This document shows positions 42,552-50,972 of a stretch of 64,000 bases of DNA, one piece after another. Position numbers and translations under genes: made by a program. The notes beneath the pieces are model-generated. The model was not told the origin of the DNA. It made no database searches and saw only the letters and a program-made list of their open reading frames with translations. How positions within the stretch are numbered: position 1 is the first letter of the stretch; each line of letters opens with the position of its first letter. Source of the stretch: Burkholderia guangdongensis (GTDB lineage: Bacteria; Pseudomonadota; Gammaproteobacteria; Burkholderiales; Burkholderiaceae); contig NZ_JACBNX010000020.1 in assembly GCF_013403875.1 (NCBI RefSeq), forward strand, positions 62,001 through 126,000, given 5' to 3'.

Positions 42552-43859
42552 TCACGCGAGCGCCGCGCGCTGCCGGCGCAGGAACGCCGGGATCGAGCTG
42601 ACGACGTCCGGCTTGCTCTGGTTGCCCGTAATGAACGGGCTCCACGGCTGCGCGCGGATCGCGGTCTTCGTCTTCCATACGACGTTGAACTGCCCGTCCG
42701 CGCGGATCTCGCCGATCATCACCGGCTTGTGCAGATGATGGTTGCCGTCCATCGTCAGCACGAAGCCCGACGGCGCGGCGACGGTCTGGCCGATCATCGC
42801 GACGCGCACCTTGTCGACGTCGGTGCTTTTCGCCTTCTCGACCGCCTGCTTCCACATATGGATGCCGACGTAGGTCGCCTCCATCGGGTCGTTGGTCACG
42901 CGCTTCGCGCCGCCGGGCAGGTTGTTCGCCTTGACCCACGCGGCGAACTGATCCTTGAACTTCGTGTTCGACGGGCCCTTCACCGACATGAAGTAATTCC
43001 ACGCGGCCAGATGCCCGACGAGCGGCTTCGTGTCGATCCCGCGCAGTTCCTCCTCGCCGACCGAGAACGCGACGACGGGCACGTCGGTCGCCTTGATCCC
43101 CTGGTTGCCGAGCTCCTTGTAGAACGGCACATTCGAGTCGCCGTTGATCGTCGACACGACGGTCGTCTTGCCGCCCTGCGCGAAGTTCTTGATGTTCGCG
43201 ACGATCGTTTGATAGTCGCTATGGCCGAACGGCGTGTAGACCTCCTGAATATCGGCGTCCTTCACGCCCTTCGACGCGAGGAACGCACGCAGGATCTTGT
43301 TCGTCGTGCGCGGATACACATAGTCGGTGCCGAGCAGGAAGAAGCGCTTCGCGCCGCCGCCCTCGACGCTCATCAGGTACTCGACGGCCGGAATCGCCTG
43401 CTGGTTCGGCGCGGCGCCGGTATAGAACACGTTGCGCGACATCTCCTCGCCTTCATACTGCACCGGGTAGTAGAGCAGTCCGTTCAGCTCCTCGAACACC
43501 GGCAGCACCGACTTGCGCGACACCGACGTCCAGCAGCCGAACACGCACGCGACCTTGTCCTGCGTGAGCAACTGGCGCGCCTTCTCGGCAAAGAGCGGCC
43601 AGTTCGACGCCGGATCGACGACGACCGGCTCGATCTTGCGCCCCATCACGCCGCCGTTCTTGTTGATGTCGGCGATCGTCATCAGCGCGGTGTCTTTCAG
43701 CGATGTCTCGGAGATCGCCATCGTGCCCGACAGCGAATGGAGAATGCCGACCTTGATCGGGCCCGTGCCCGCATCCGCGGCCTGCGCGAACGGGCTTTTG
43801 CCCGCGAGCGCGAGTGCGCCGGCCATCGATCCGAACTTCAGCAGACTGCGACGTTTCAT
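42552..43859 (-). CDS. urtA: Urea ABC transporter substrate-binding protein UrtA
   Basis: A 435-aa periplasmic binding protein. MKRRSLLKFGSMAGALALAG is a Tat-like signal (RRSLLK), with cleavage expected after PFAQA. The mature part has IKVGILHSLSGTMAISETSLKD, GCWTSVSRKSVLPVFEELNG and YPVQYEGEEMSRNVFYTGAAP, all specific to UrtA/FmdD proteins. It captures urea or short amides. A sigma-54 promoter lies 64-79 bp upstream, so the operon is probably NtrC-controlled. Confidence 0.95.
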   Translation of the reverse strand: MKRRSLLKFGSMAGALALAGKSPFAQAADAGTGPIKVGILHSLSGTMAISETSLKDTALMTIADINKNGGVMGRKIEPVVVDPASNWPLFAEKARQLLTQDKVACVFGCWTSVSRKSVLPVFEELNGLLYYPVQYEGEEMSRNVFYTGAAPNQQAIPAVEYLMSVEGGGAKRFFLLGTDYVYPRTTNKILRAFLASKGVKDADIQEVYTPFGHSDYQTIVANIKNFAQGGKTTVVSTINGDSNVPFYKELGNQGIKATDVPVVAFSVGEEELRGIDTKPLVGHLAAWNYFMSVKGPSNTKFKDQFAAWVKANNLPGGAKRVTNDPMEATYVGIHMWKQAVEKAKSTDVDKVRVAMIGQTVAAPSGFVLTMDGNHHLHKPVMIGEIRADGQFNVVWKTKTAIRAQPWSPFITGNQSKPDVVSSIPAFLRRQRAALA

Positions 43860-43922
43860 CGAGTTCCCCTTGACGTTGTTGGATGTGCGCGCGCCACGAC
43901 GGCGTCGAACGGGCCTTGCTCA

Positions 43923-43938
43923 CGCAAGGCGCGTGCCA
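43923..43938 (-). promoter_or_regulatory. Sigma-54 (-24/-12) promoter upstream of urtA
   Basis: The minus strand reads TGGCACGCGCCTTGCG, matching TGGCACG-N4-TTGC exactly in the conserved parts. Initiation would be near 43912, about 52 bp before urtA. A near-palindrome TGCACGGTTGTGCA at 44060-44073, some 125 bp upstream, could be an enhancer site. The rest of the region 43860-44139 shows nothing else I can support. Confidence 0.7.
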
Positions 43939-44139
43939 ACGGCCGCGCCGCCGTCGCACCGGCGTTCGCGCGGCGTGTCCGGATGCGACGGCGCGGTGCG
44001 CGTGCCGCATAAAGCGGCATCGATGAGTCGCCGCGGTGCGCGAACGCCTGCGCGGATGCTGCACGGTTGTGCATCCCCGTTTCGGTGCCTGCAGTCGAAC
44101 TTTGGGTTATCGGCCGGCGCATCCTCGACGGCACCGTGG

Positions 44140-44319
44140 GGCTCCGATGCGTGAACGCGGGCCACTGCCGCGACGAGGTGATCGCCGGCTGGGGGGCGGC
44201 TCGGTGCGCCGTTCGCGGCGACGTACTTCAACGTGACGCCGGATCCGCTGACGATGACGAAGGGGGCGAACAACGCGGCGGTGCCGATGGGCGCGGCTGC
44301 GCTGAAGGAAACCGACTAG
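44140..44319 (+). pseudogene. Remnant of a class III aminotransferase
   Basis: One frame reads RDEVIAGWG (44169-44195), the pyridoxal-binding DEVI motif of omega-amino acid/class III transaminases. After a run of six G (44191-44196) the frame shifts and continues RLGAPFAATYF, then NVTPDPLTMTKGANNAAVPMGAAAL before a stop at 44319. In intact enzymes these two parts are contiguous and the Lys in xxKG is the cofactor lysine. The N-terminal ~200 residues and C-terminal ~150 are absent, so the gene is dead. Confidence 0.75.
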
Positions 44320-44367
44320 CGGGGAAGGGGAGTGGACGCGGGCGCGCGATGATGCGCGCCCGCCGTC

Positions 44368-44415
44368 GGGCTGAGTAGCGGGCTGAGTAGCGGGCCCAGT
44401 AGTGGGCTTAGTAGC
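44368..44415. repeat. Four tandem 12-bp repeats overlapping the rhodanese stop codon
   Basis: Units GGGCTGAGTAGC (twice, identical), GGGCCCAGTAGT and GGGCTTAGTAGC are contiguous. The last unit contains the final codons and stop of the rhodanese gene on the minus strand. Because the unit is 12 bp, it keeps reading frame. Confidence 0.85.
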
Positions 44416-44731
44416 GCGGCACGGACGGATCGACGTCGCGCGACCACGCGTCGATACCGCCCTGCAGGTTGTAGAGCTTCGTGAAGCCGCGCGATTCGAG
44501 GAACATCGCGACCTGCGCGCTGCGCATGCCGTGATGGCACACGCAGACGATCTCCGCTTCGTCGTCGAGCTCTTCGCTGCGCGCGGGAATCTGCTGCATC
44601 GGGATCGTCACGCTGCCGGCAATCTGCGCGGTCGAGATTTCCCAGGGCTCGCGCACGTCGAGGACGACGGGCTTCGCGCGGGACGCGTCGGCGAGCCACG
44701 CGGCGAGCTGGGGAGCGGTCAGGATCTGCAT
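44408..44731 (-). CDS. Rhodanese-like domain protein
   Basis: A 107-aa single rhodanese domain. VVLDVREPWEI is the CH2A motif and the active-site loop is C65-H-H-G-M-R70 in VCVCHHGMRSAQVA. The six-residue loop is that of single-domain sulfurtransferases of the GlpE/PspE type. It transfers sulfane sulfur in the cytoplasm. It begins 8 bp after the Pcm-like gene on the same strand. Its stop codon lies within a 12-bp tandem repeat, where one base (TAA in place of TCA) ends the protein. Confidence 0.9.
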   Translation of the reverse strand: MQILTAPQLAAWLADASRAKPVVLDVREPWEISTAQIAGSVTIPMQQIPARSEELDDEAEIVCVCHHGMRSAQVAMFLESRGFTKLYNLQGGIDAWSRDVDPSVPRY

Positions 44732-44739
44732 CGCGGCGC

Positions 44740-45393
44740 TCAGAACTTGAAGCGCGACGGCTCGATCGCGTTGACGAGGTGATCGACGTAGGTTTCGAAC
44801 ACGTCCGCGACGCGGTACTGCTTCTCGTCGAGGCGCGTGATCACCTGTGCCTTCATCACCGGACGGCCACCGACGAACGCCGACAGGCGACCGCCGACCT
44901 TCAACTGCTCGAGCAGCTCCTGCGGAACCGCCGGCAGGCCGCCGGACACGCAGATCACGTCGTACGGCGCCTTTGCGGACCAGCCGCGCGAGCCGTCGCC
45001 GACGACGACCTCGACGTTCGTCACGCCGTCGTTGCGCAGGTTATCCGTGGCGAGCTGCGCGATCGCCGGATCGATGTCGACCGCCGTCACGTGATGGCCG
45101 CGATGGGCGAACAGCGCGGCCAGGTAGCCGGAGCCCGCGCCGATCAGCAGCACGCTCTCGTGTTTCTTCACCGCCAGGTCCTGCAGCACCCGGGCCTCGA
45201 CGCGCGGGAACAGCATCTTGTGGCCGCCCGGCAGCGGCAGCTCGATGTCCGCGAACGCGAGGTCGCGGTACGCGGCCGGCACGTAATGCTCACGCTTGAC
45301 GATCGACAGCAGGCCCAGCACTTCCTGATCCAGTACGTCCCACGGGCGGATCTGCTGTTCGATCATGTTGAAACGGGCTTGTTCGATATTCAT
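44740..45393 (-). CDS. pcm: Protein-L-isoaspartate O-methyltransferase family protein
   Basis: A 217-aa SAM-dependent methyltransferase. MNIEQARFNMIEQQIRPWDV is the typical proteobacterial start, VLLIGAGSGYLAALFA is the SAM-binding glycine loop, and AVDIDPAIAQ gives the acidic ribose contact. Members repair isoaspartyl residues, but this subgroup, often near a rhodanese gene, lacks firm proof of that activity. ATG 45393 gives the natural start. The partner rhodanese gene follows within 8 bp. Confidence 0.85.
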   Translation of the reverse strand: MNIEQARFNMIEQQIRPWDVLDQEVLGLLSIVKREHYVPAAYRDLAFADIELPLPGGHKMLFPRVEARVLQDLAVKKHESVLLIGAGSGYLAALFAHRGHHVTAVDIDPAIAQLATDNLRNDGVTNVEVVVGDGSRGWSAKAPYDVICVSGGLPAVPQELLEQLKVGGRLSAFVGGRPVMKAQVITRLDEKQYRVADVFETYVDHLVNAIEPSRFKF

Positions 45394-45524
45394 GGTGTCA
45401 TGCAGCCTGGTCGGCCATCAGCGATGGGATAAATAAACTTTCGAATTGTACCAAACGGGGCGGCCGGCTAGGTGCGGCCGGCTCGGCGTCCGGCAAGCCT
45501 TCAGGAAGCCTGCAGGCGGTTCGC

Positions 45525-45782
45525 TCAGCGCTTGCTGCTCTTGATCTGCGCTTCGAACGCGAGGTCGAGCTTGCTCGCCTTGCGGGGCTTTTTCGGGCCG
45601 AGTTCGTCGACGAACGCGACGAACTCGGCGAGCGGCAGCGGCTCGCAGCGCTTGTCCGGCGTGCCGCCCGAGCGGTCGACCAGATAGAACAGATCGCCCG
45701 GCACGGCGACCGCCGCGAAGTGGGGGTTGCCGGAGCGGGTTTTCAGGCGTTCGACCGCGTGGATCGCTTTGGTGGTGCGCAT
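45525..45782 (-). CDS. Hypothetical protein (85 aa)
   Basis: A small basic protein with no family I recognise. It starts MRTTKAIHAVERLKTRSGNP, has a hydrophobic-aromatic middle (FAAVAVPGDLFYLVDRSGG) and ends with a Lys-rich tail (KKPRKASKLDLAF...KSSKR). No signal peptide or transmembrane helix. ATG 45782 is the likely start. A very long frame continues upstream but is antisense to hemN. It is 71 bp downstream of hemN on the same strand and might share its transcript. Confidence 0.6.
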   Translation of the reverse strand: MRTTKAIHAVERLKTRSGNPHFAAVAVPGDLFYLVDRSGGTPDKRCEPLPLAEFVAFVDELGPKKPRKASKLDLAFEAQIKSSKR

Positions 45783-45853
45783 GGTCGGAATGGGCGGGGA
45801 CGTGGAGGCCGACACTTTAGCAACAACCGGGCGCGCTTGCCTGCCGGCGCGTG

Positions 45854-47251
45854 TCAGACGGTTTGCGAGTAACGCGCGGCCGGCGCGCCGGCGAGGGTCG
45901 CGTCGAACGCCATCGCGACGTTGCGCACGACGAGCCGGCCCGCCGGATGAATCGTCAGACGATCGGCGCCGATCGTCAGCAGGCCGTCGCGCTCGAACGG
46001 CCGCAGCGCGTCGAGCTCGCGCGCGAAGCGTTCCGCGAAACGGATCCCGTACGCGGCCTCGAGCGGCGCGTACGGCAGCACCGCGTTGCACATGATCTGC
46101 ATGATCACGTCGCGGCGCAGCCGGTCGTCGACGGACAGCCGCACGCCGCGCGCGATCGGCAGCCGGCCCGCGTCGAGCGCCGCGCCGTACGCGGGCAGTG
46201 CCTTTTCGTTCTGCGCGTACACGTCGCCGACCTTGCCGATCGACGACGCGCCGATGCCGATCAGGTCCGCATCCGCACGCGTGCTGTAGCCCTGGAAATT
46301 GCGTTGCAGCGTGCCGTTGCGCTGCGCGTGCACGAGCGCGTCGGACGGCCGCGCGAAGTGGTCCATCCCGATATACACATAGCCGGCCGCGGTCAGCACG
46401 TCGATCGCGAGGCCGAGCAGCGCGACGCGGGCGTCGGGCGGCGGCAGCGCGGCGGCGTCGATCCGACGCTGCATCTTGAACAGTTGCGGCAGATGCGCGT
46501 AGCCGAACACGGACAGCCGGTCCGGCGCGAGCTCGACGATCGTGTCGAGCGTGCGGCCGAAGCTCGCGACCGTCTGGTGCGGCAGCCCGTAGATCAGGTC
46601 GACGCTGACCGAATGGAAGCCGGTCGCGCGTGCGGCGGCCAGCAGCGACGCGGTCATGTCGAGCGGCTGCAAGCGGTTGATCGCACGCTGCACCGCCGGA
46701 TCGAAATCCTGCACGCCGAGGCTCAGCCGGTTGAAGCCGATGGTGCGCAGATGCACGAGCGTGGCCGGCGTGACCGTGCGCGGATCGATCTCGATCGAGA
46801 ATTCGGCGTCGGCGTCCGCCGCGAGCGTGAAGTGCTCGCGGGTCGCGGCCATCAGCTCGGCCGTCTCGTCGTCGGACAGGAAGGTCGGCGTGCCGCCGCC
46901 CCAGTGCAACTGCGTGACCGGGCGCGCCGGGTCGAACAGCGCGGCCTGTAGCCGCATCTCGCGCTTGAGCTGATCCAGATACGGGCGGGCGCGCCGGTGG
47001 TTGCCGGTCGCGATCCGGTTGCAGCCGCAGTAGAAGCATGCGGTATCGCAGAACGGGATGTGGACGTACAGCGACAGCGCGCTCGCCGACGCGCCCGGAT
47101 CGCGCGCGGCGCGCACGTAGTCGGCGGGGGCGAAATCGTCGCGGAACTGCGGTGCGGGCGGGTAAGACGTGTAGCGCGGGCCGTTCGCGCCGTACTTCGC
47201 GAGCAGATCGGGGCGGAACAGGGCGTTGGCGGAACGGGTGGCGGAATTCAT
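45854..47251 (-). CDS. hemN: Oxygen-independent coproporphyrinogen III oxidase
   Basis: A 465-aa radical-SAM enzyme of normal HemN length. The 4Fe-4S motif is C68-x3-C72-x2-C75 followed by Cys77 in IPFCDTACFYCGCN. LHWGGGTPTFLSDDE and SIEIDPRTV are SAM-binding segments, and GIGASSIGKVGDVYAQNEK lies in the C-terminal substrate region. It decarboxylates coproporphyrinogen III to protoporphyrinogen IX when oxygen is scarce. I saw no clear FNR box upstream. It is divergent from the YkgJ-type gene. Confidence 0.95.
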   Translation of the reverse strand: MNSATRSANALFRPDLLAKYGANGPRYTSYPPAPQFRDDFAPADYVRAARDPGASASALSLYVHIPFCDTACFYCGCNRIATGNHRRARPYLDQLKREMRLQAALFDPARPVTQLHWGGGTPTFLSDDETAELMAATREHFTLAADADAEFSIEIDPRTVTPATLVHLRTIGFNRLSLGVQDFDPAVQRAINRLQPLDMTASLLAAARATGFHSVSVDLIYGLPHQTVASFGRTLDTIVELAPDRLSVFGYAHLPQLFKMQRRIDAAALPPPDARVALLGLAIDVLTAAGYVYIGMDHFARPSDALVHAQRNGTLQRNFQGYSTRADADLIGIGASSIGKVGDVYAQNEKALPAYGAALDAGRLPIARGVRLSVDDRLRRDVIMQIMCNAVLPYAPLEAAYGIRFAERFARELDALRPFERDGLLTIGADRLTIHPAGRLVVRNVAMAFDATLAGAPAARYSQTV

Positions 47252-47424
47252 CGCGGGCTTGCGTGGTCGAATGCGATTGAAGAATGCGGTCGAGGGATGC
47301 AGTCGAGTATAGAGACGCCCGTGTCGTCAGCATTGTGTAATAACGTCGCAGCCGGCGATGGCACAATGCGGAGTGCGGCGGCCGCGCGCAGGGTGCGGCG
47401 CCGCATTTCGTTCGAGAGAGTCGA

Positions 47425-47745
47425 GTGTCTGACGTCAAATTTGCCCGTGCGGCGCCGGGCGACGCGGCCGAGCCGCACGCGTGCCGGGAAGGGTGCGGCG
47501 CGTGCTGCATCGCGCCGTCGATTTCGAGCCCGATTCCGGGCATGCCCGACGGCAAACCGGCCGGCGTGCGCTGCGCGCAGCTCGGCGACGATCTGCGCTG
47601 CCGGATCTTCGGCCGGCCCGAGCGGCCCGCGTGCTGCGCCGGGCTGCAGCCGCAGCAGCCGATGTGCGGCGCGTCGCGCGACGATGCGCTCGCGTGGCTC
47701 ACCCGCCTCGAAACCGCGACCGCGCCGTCGCGTGATGCACGTTGA
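47425..47745 (+). CDS. YkgJ family cysteine-cluster protein
   Basis: A 106-aa Cys-rich protein. The cluster CREGCGACCIAPSI is followed by GVRCAQLGDDLRCRIF and ACCAGLQPQQPMCG, matching the zinc- or iron-binding CxxxC(G)xCC pattern of the family. Function is not established. The start at 47425 is GTG (V as first codon read as Met), 9 bp after a GAGAGAG sequence. It is divergent from hemN, with about 170 bp between the two starts. Confidence 0.85.
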   Translation: MSDVKFARAAPGDAAEPHACREGCGACCIAPSISSPIPGMPDGKPAGVRCAQLGDDLRCRIFGRPERPACCAGLQPQQPMCGASRDDALAWLTRLETATAPSRDAR

Positions 47746-47837
47746 AGCATTAACTCGGGTCGACATCCAGTCGACCGCTTTTGCATGAGATCGGAGTAAG
47801 CGCTAACGCGCCGACGCCGGTCGACAGGAGAATCAGC

Positions 47838-48419
47838 ATGACCGCAAGTCGCGCGCCGGGCCGGCGCCGCTTCCTCGTCGCATGCGCCGGCGTCGCCGGC
47901 CTCACGGTGTCGCTCGCCGCGTGCGCGTGGACGTTCCCGTTCATCCCCAATCACTACACGTTCTCGCGCGGCGACGTGCAGAAGGCCGTCGGGCGCAAGT
48001 TTCCGTACGAGAAGACCGTCGCGCAGGTCGTCGACGTGTCGCTCGTGAACCCCGTCGTCGGACTGCAGCCGGACCGGAACCGCATCGCGGTGCAGCTCGA
48101 TGCGCATTTCGCGAGCCCGCTTCTCATCCAGCCGGTCAACGGCCGGTTCACCGTGTCGGGCCAGCTCGCGTATGACGCCGCGAGCCGCTCGGTGCTGCTG
48201 AAGTCGCCCGCCGTCGACAGCCTGACCCTCGACGGCGACGCGCAGGCGTACACGCAGCAGATCGGCGCGGCCGCCGGCGTGCTCGCGACCCAGCTGCTGA
48301 CCGACTACCCGGTGTACACGTTCAAGCCCGAGCAGCTTCAATTCGCCGGCGTGAGCTACGAACCCGGTACGATCACGGTCCTTGCAAACGGCGTACGCGT
48401 GGCGATCGTCGAGAAGTGA
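47838..48419 (+). CDS. DUF1439 family lipoprotein
   Basis: A 193-aa exported lipoprotein. The signal has a basic GRRRFLVA start and lipobox LAAC with Cys29 as the lipidated residue. The mature part is largely beta: YTFSRGDVQKAVGRKFPYEKTVAQVVDV is the family beginning. Family members are YceB-like proteins of unknown role at the outer or inner membrane. ATG 47838 has CAGGAG upstream; the longer reading from 47781 lacks any signal. It stands alone between the YkgJ-type gene and trmB. Confidence 0.85.
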   Translation: MTASRAPGRRRFLVACAGVAGLTVSLAACAWTFPFIPNHYTFSRGDVQKAVGRKFPYEKTVAQVVDVSLVNPVVGLQPDRNRIAVQLDAHFASPLLIQPVNGRFTVSGQLAYDAASRSVLLKSPAVDSLTLDGDAQAYTQQIGAAAGVLATQLLTDYPVYTFKPEQLQFAGVSYEPGTITVLANGVRVAIVEK

Positions 48420-48539
48420 CGCGCCGCCGCGCGGCCGGACGGGCCGCGCGCACCCAGGCCCGCTTGGTACCGGATCGGATTCGGAATGCTCGTGCTGCTC
48501 GCCGGGTACGGCGGATGGATCGACCGGGCGTGAGCGGGC

Positions 48540-49298
48540 TCAGGCCGCGCGCTTGCGGAACACGAGATCCCAGACGCCATGGCCGAGCCGCAGCCCGCGC
48601 CGCTCGAACTTCGTGACCGGTCGATAGTCGGGGCGGGGCGCGTAGCCGTCGGCGGTGTTTTCGAGCGCCGGATCGGCGCCGAGCACGTCGAGCATCTGTT
48701 CCGCGTAGTTCTGCCAGTCGGTCGCGCAGTGCAGGTACGCGCCCGGCTTCAGGCGCGACGCGAGCAGTGCGACGAACGGCGGCTGGATCAGCCGGCGCTT
48801 GTGATGGCGCGCCTTGTGCCACGGATCGGGGAAGAAGATATGCACGCCGTCGAGGCTCTCGGGTGCGAGCATCCGTTCGATGACTTCGACCGCGTCGTGC
48901 TGGATGATCCGGATGTTCGGGAGATCCTGCTCGCCGATCAGCTTCAGCAGTGCGCCGACGCCGGGTTCGTGCACCTCGACGCCGAGAAAGTCGTCCGTGG
49001 GACGGAATGCGGCGATCTCGGCGGTCGTCGCGCCCATCCCGAAGCCGATCTCGAGGATGCGAGGCGCGGCGCGGCCGAACACGGCGCGCCAGTCGGGCGT
49101 GTCGGGCGAATACGGGACGACGAAGCGCGGGCCGAACTCGTCGAGCGCGCGGCGCTGGCCGGTCGACACGCGGCCGGCGCGGGTCACGAAGCTGCGGATG
49201 CGGCGACGGTGGAGCGGGTTGGGTTCGCCGGCGATGTCGTCGGGGGTGGCGGCGTCGTGCTCGGGCAGGCCGGCTTCGTTCTGATCGTCGTGCATCAT
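48540..49298 (-). CDS. trmB: tRNA (guanine-N7)-methyltransferase
   Basis: A 252-aa SAM enzyme that makes m7G46 in tRNA. RILEIGFGMGATTAEIAAF is the SAM loop, FLGVEVHEPGVGALL follows, and HIFFPDPWHKARHHKRRL is the invariant catalytic segment. The first ~40 residues are a variable acidic lead, usual in Burkholderia. Two ATGs (49298 and 49295) are adjacent. A tRNA-Gly gene with its terminator lies just upstream on the same strand. Confidence 0.95.
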   Translation of the reverse strand: MMHDDQNEAGLPEHDAATPDDIAGEPNPLHRRRIRSFVTRAGRVSTGQRRALDEFGPRFVVPYSPDTPDWRAVFGRAAPRILEIGFGMGATTAEIAAFRPTDDFLGVEVHEPGVGALLKLIGEQDLPNIRIIQHDAVEVIERMLAPESLDGVHIFFPDPWHKARHHKRRLIQPPFVALLASRLKPGAYLHCATDWQNYAEQMLDVLGADPALENTADGYAPRPDYRPVTKFERRGLRLGHGVWDLVFRKRAA

Positions 49299-49368
49299 CG
49301 GTGACAGAGAAAGGCTCGTTTGCGGGCGGGGCGCGCGGAAAGGACGCGAGGCCGGCGGCGCCCGATAC

Positions 49369-49395
49369 AAAAAAGCCGCCTGCGACGAGGCGGCT
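49369..49395 (-). terminator. Rho-independent terminator after tRNA-Gly
   Basis: On the minus strand AGCCGCCT, loop CGTCGC and AGGCGGCT are followed by a run of T (complement of A at 49369-49373). It lies 65 bp downstream of the tRNA and upstream of trmB. Confidence 0.8.
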
Positions 49396-49459
49396 GGCGC
49401 GCGCGGCTGCGATGCAGCCGGCAAGCGGAGCGGGCAGTGGACGGTTCGCCGTCGAAATC

Positions 49460-49534
49460 TGGAGCGGGCGATGGGAATCGAACCCACGTCATCAGCTTGG
49501 GAAGCTGAGGTAATGGCCATTATACGACGCCCGC
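49460..49534 (-). tRNA. tRNA-Gly (anticodon CCC)
   Basis: The minus strand has the acceptor arms GCGGGCG and CGCCCGC followed by discriminator T and an encoded CCA. The anticodon stem is TCAGC/GCTGA with loop TTCCCAA, so the anticodon is CCC. The T-arm reads GTGGGTTCGATTCCCAT. 75 nt including CCA. Confidence 0.95.
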
Positions 49535-49701
49535 AGAACTGATAATTCTACAGGGTTTGACGTGGGGATGGCAAGCGCTGGCAGCGCGCTTGCAGGCGAG
49601 TCGGTGTCGAAAATAGACGAATCGGTGTCGGACGCATACAAGCCCCGGTAACGCTTCCGAACTAACGTGACGGACCACTTATCCGATCGTTTGGAGCTGA
49701 C

Positions 49702-50046
49702 ATGTCCGATTTCATCACCGTTTTGCGCGAAACCTGCCCGACCCCGGTCCTTGACGCGACCAAGTGGAAGCGCATCGGCGGCGATCCGCACACCGTGAAC
49801 CTCAACGCTTACGTCTCCAAGGACGGCGGCAAGATCATGGGCACCTGGATCTGCACCCCGGGCAAGTTCGAGGTGAACTACGAGAAATGGGAGTTCTGCC
49901 ACTTCCTCGACGGCTACTGCATCATCACGCCGGAAGGCGAGGAGCCGGTGCACCTGAAAGCCGGCGATGTGTTCGTGATTGAACCCGGCATGAAAGGGAC
50001 CTGGGAAGTGGTGGAGACGGTGCGCAAGTACTTCGTCTTCGCCTGA
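49702..50046 (+). CDS. Cupin domain protein
   Basis: A 114-aa single cupin. The first motif is around GTWICTPGKFEVNYEKWEFCHFLDG and the second GDVFVIEPGMKGTWEVVE. The first motif has Glu but lacks the usual His-x-His, so metal binding may be altered, as in (S)-ureidoglycine-type and ethanolamine-utilisation-like cupins. Start ATG 49702 has TGGAGC at good spacing. It is a monocistronic gene following the divergent tRNA. Function unknown. Confidence 0.85.
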   Translation: MSDFITVLRETCPTPVLDATKWKRIGGDPHTVNLNAYVSKDGGKIMGTWICTPGKFEVNYEKWEFCHFLDGYCIITPEGEEPVHLKAGDVFVIEPGMKGTWEVVETVRKYFVFA

Positions 50047-50272
50047 GCGGGCCTGTAGATTCGACCACGCATATCGTCGTCGTCCGGATACCTTCCCGGT
50101 TCGCGGCCTCTATCATCGCGGCCCTTGCATGTTGCAGGGGCCCATACACATTAAAAACAAGAACGCCACTATGTGACATTTCTTTCGGAAATCTTAGTAA
50201 GGCATCTGCCGGATTGTTGCAACGCGCCAGCGCACTGCAATCGTGATCGTCCGCGAGCGTCGACGTCAGTTA

Positions 50273-50926
50273 TCAATCCGGGGAAAGACGCTTGCAGATC
50301 ACCTGTTCGACCACCGGGCGGACCGCCTGTGCAACCAGACCATATCCGGCAGGCGTCAGATGCTGACCATCGGGTTGGCGTTCCTCGCGTGGAACCAACT
50401 GGTTCAATTCGTTGATCATCGGCACATTGAGTTGCGCCAGTGCCTCCTGCTTCACCTTTCCGGCGCTAAGCACGACGCTGATCTTGCGTGCCTGTAGCCG
50501 CTGAACGATCTCGCCGATGTTCTTCTCCACATCCTCAATGCTCAACGCGCCGTGACGGTGAGTCGAATAGGCATCGTTCCCGCCCGGCTGGAAAATCACG
50601 ATATCAGTGCCATCCGGAACCGCGCCATTCAGCCGATCCAGTTCTTCAGGCGTGGTGATGCCACTCACCCCTTCGTTCTTGACGGTCGCCGTATAACCAT
50701 CGGCAATGAGCAATTTTTCGAGCTGCGCCGGATAAGCATCGCTGCGCGGCAGATTCTTGCCGTAGGTATTGCTTCCCCCGAATGCCACGATGCGCACAAG
50801 GTGCCCCGCTGCTGCCGCGCAGGGTTGACCGCCTGCTACGGTCTGGGATGCCACGTCCTGCCCCCAGGCTTCAGGTGCAGACAGGCAAAGCATCGCGATC
50901 GCGAACCCAATGACATGTTGTCTCAT
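50273..50926 (-). CDS. SGNH/GDSL-type esterase, secreted
   Basis: A 217-aa protein with a signal peptide (MRQHVIGFAIAMLCLSAPEA, cleavage near WGQ). SGNH blocks are IVAFGGSNTYG with the nucleophile Ser52 (GGSNT instead of GDS), GVSGI for the Gly, IVIFQPGGNDAY for the Asn and DGQHLTPAGY for Asp/His. It resembles TesA-type arylesterases/lysophospholipases in the periplasm. The GGS variant keeps the nucleophile. 226 bp of empty sequence separates its end from the cupin gene. Confidence 0.88.
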   Translation of the reverse strand: MRQHVIGFAIAMLCLSAPEAWGQDVASQTVAGGQPCAAAAGHLVRIVAFGGSNTYGKNLPRSDAYPAQLEKLLIADGYTATVKNEGVSGITTPEELDRLNGAVPDGTDIVIFQPGGNDAYSTHRHGALSIEDVEKNIGEIVQRLQARKISVVLSAGKVKQEALAQLNVPMINELNQLVPREERQPDGQHLTPAGYGLVAQAVRPVVEQVICKRLSPD

Positions 50927-50972
50927 CGATCCCTCACCCCGTCGCCCGCTCGGGCTGTAATCGCCATCGCAC

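Noticed and set aside
45783..48341. Very long minus-strand open frame continuing upstream of the 85-aa gene
   Set aside because: It is antisense or out-of-frame to hemN and the genes beyond, Arg-rich in composition, and an effect of high GC content.
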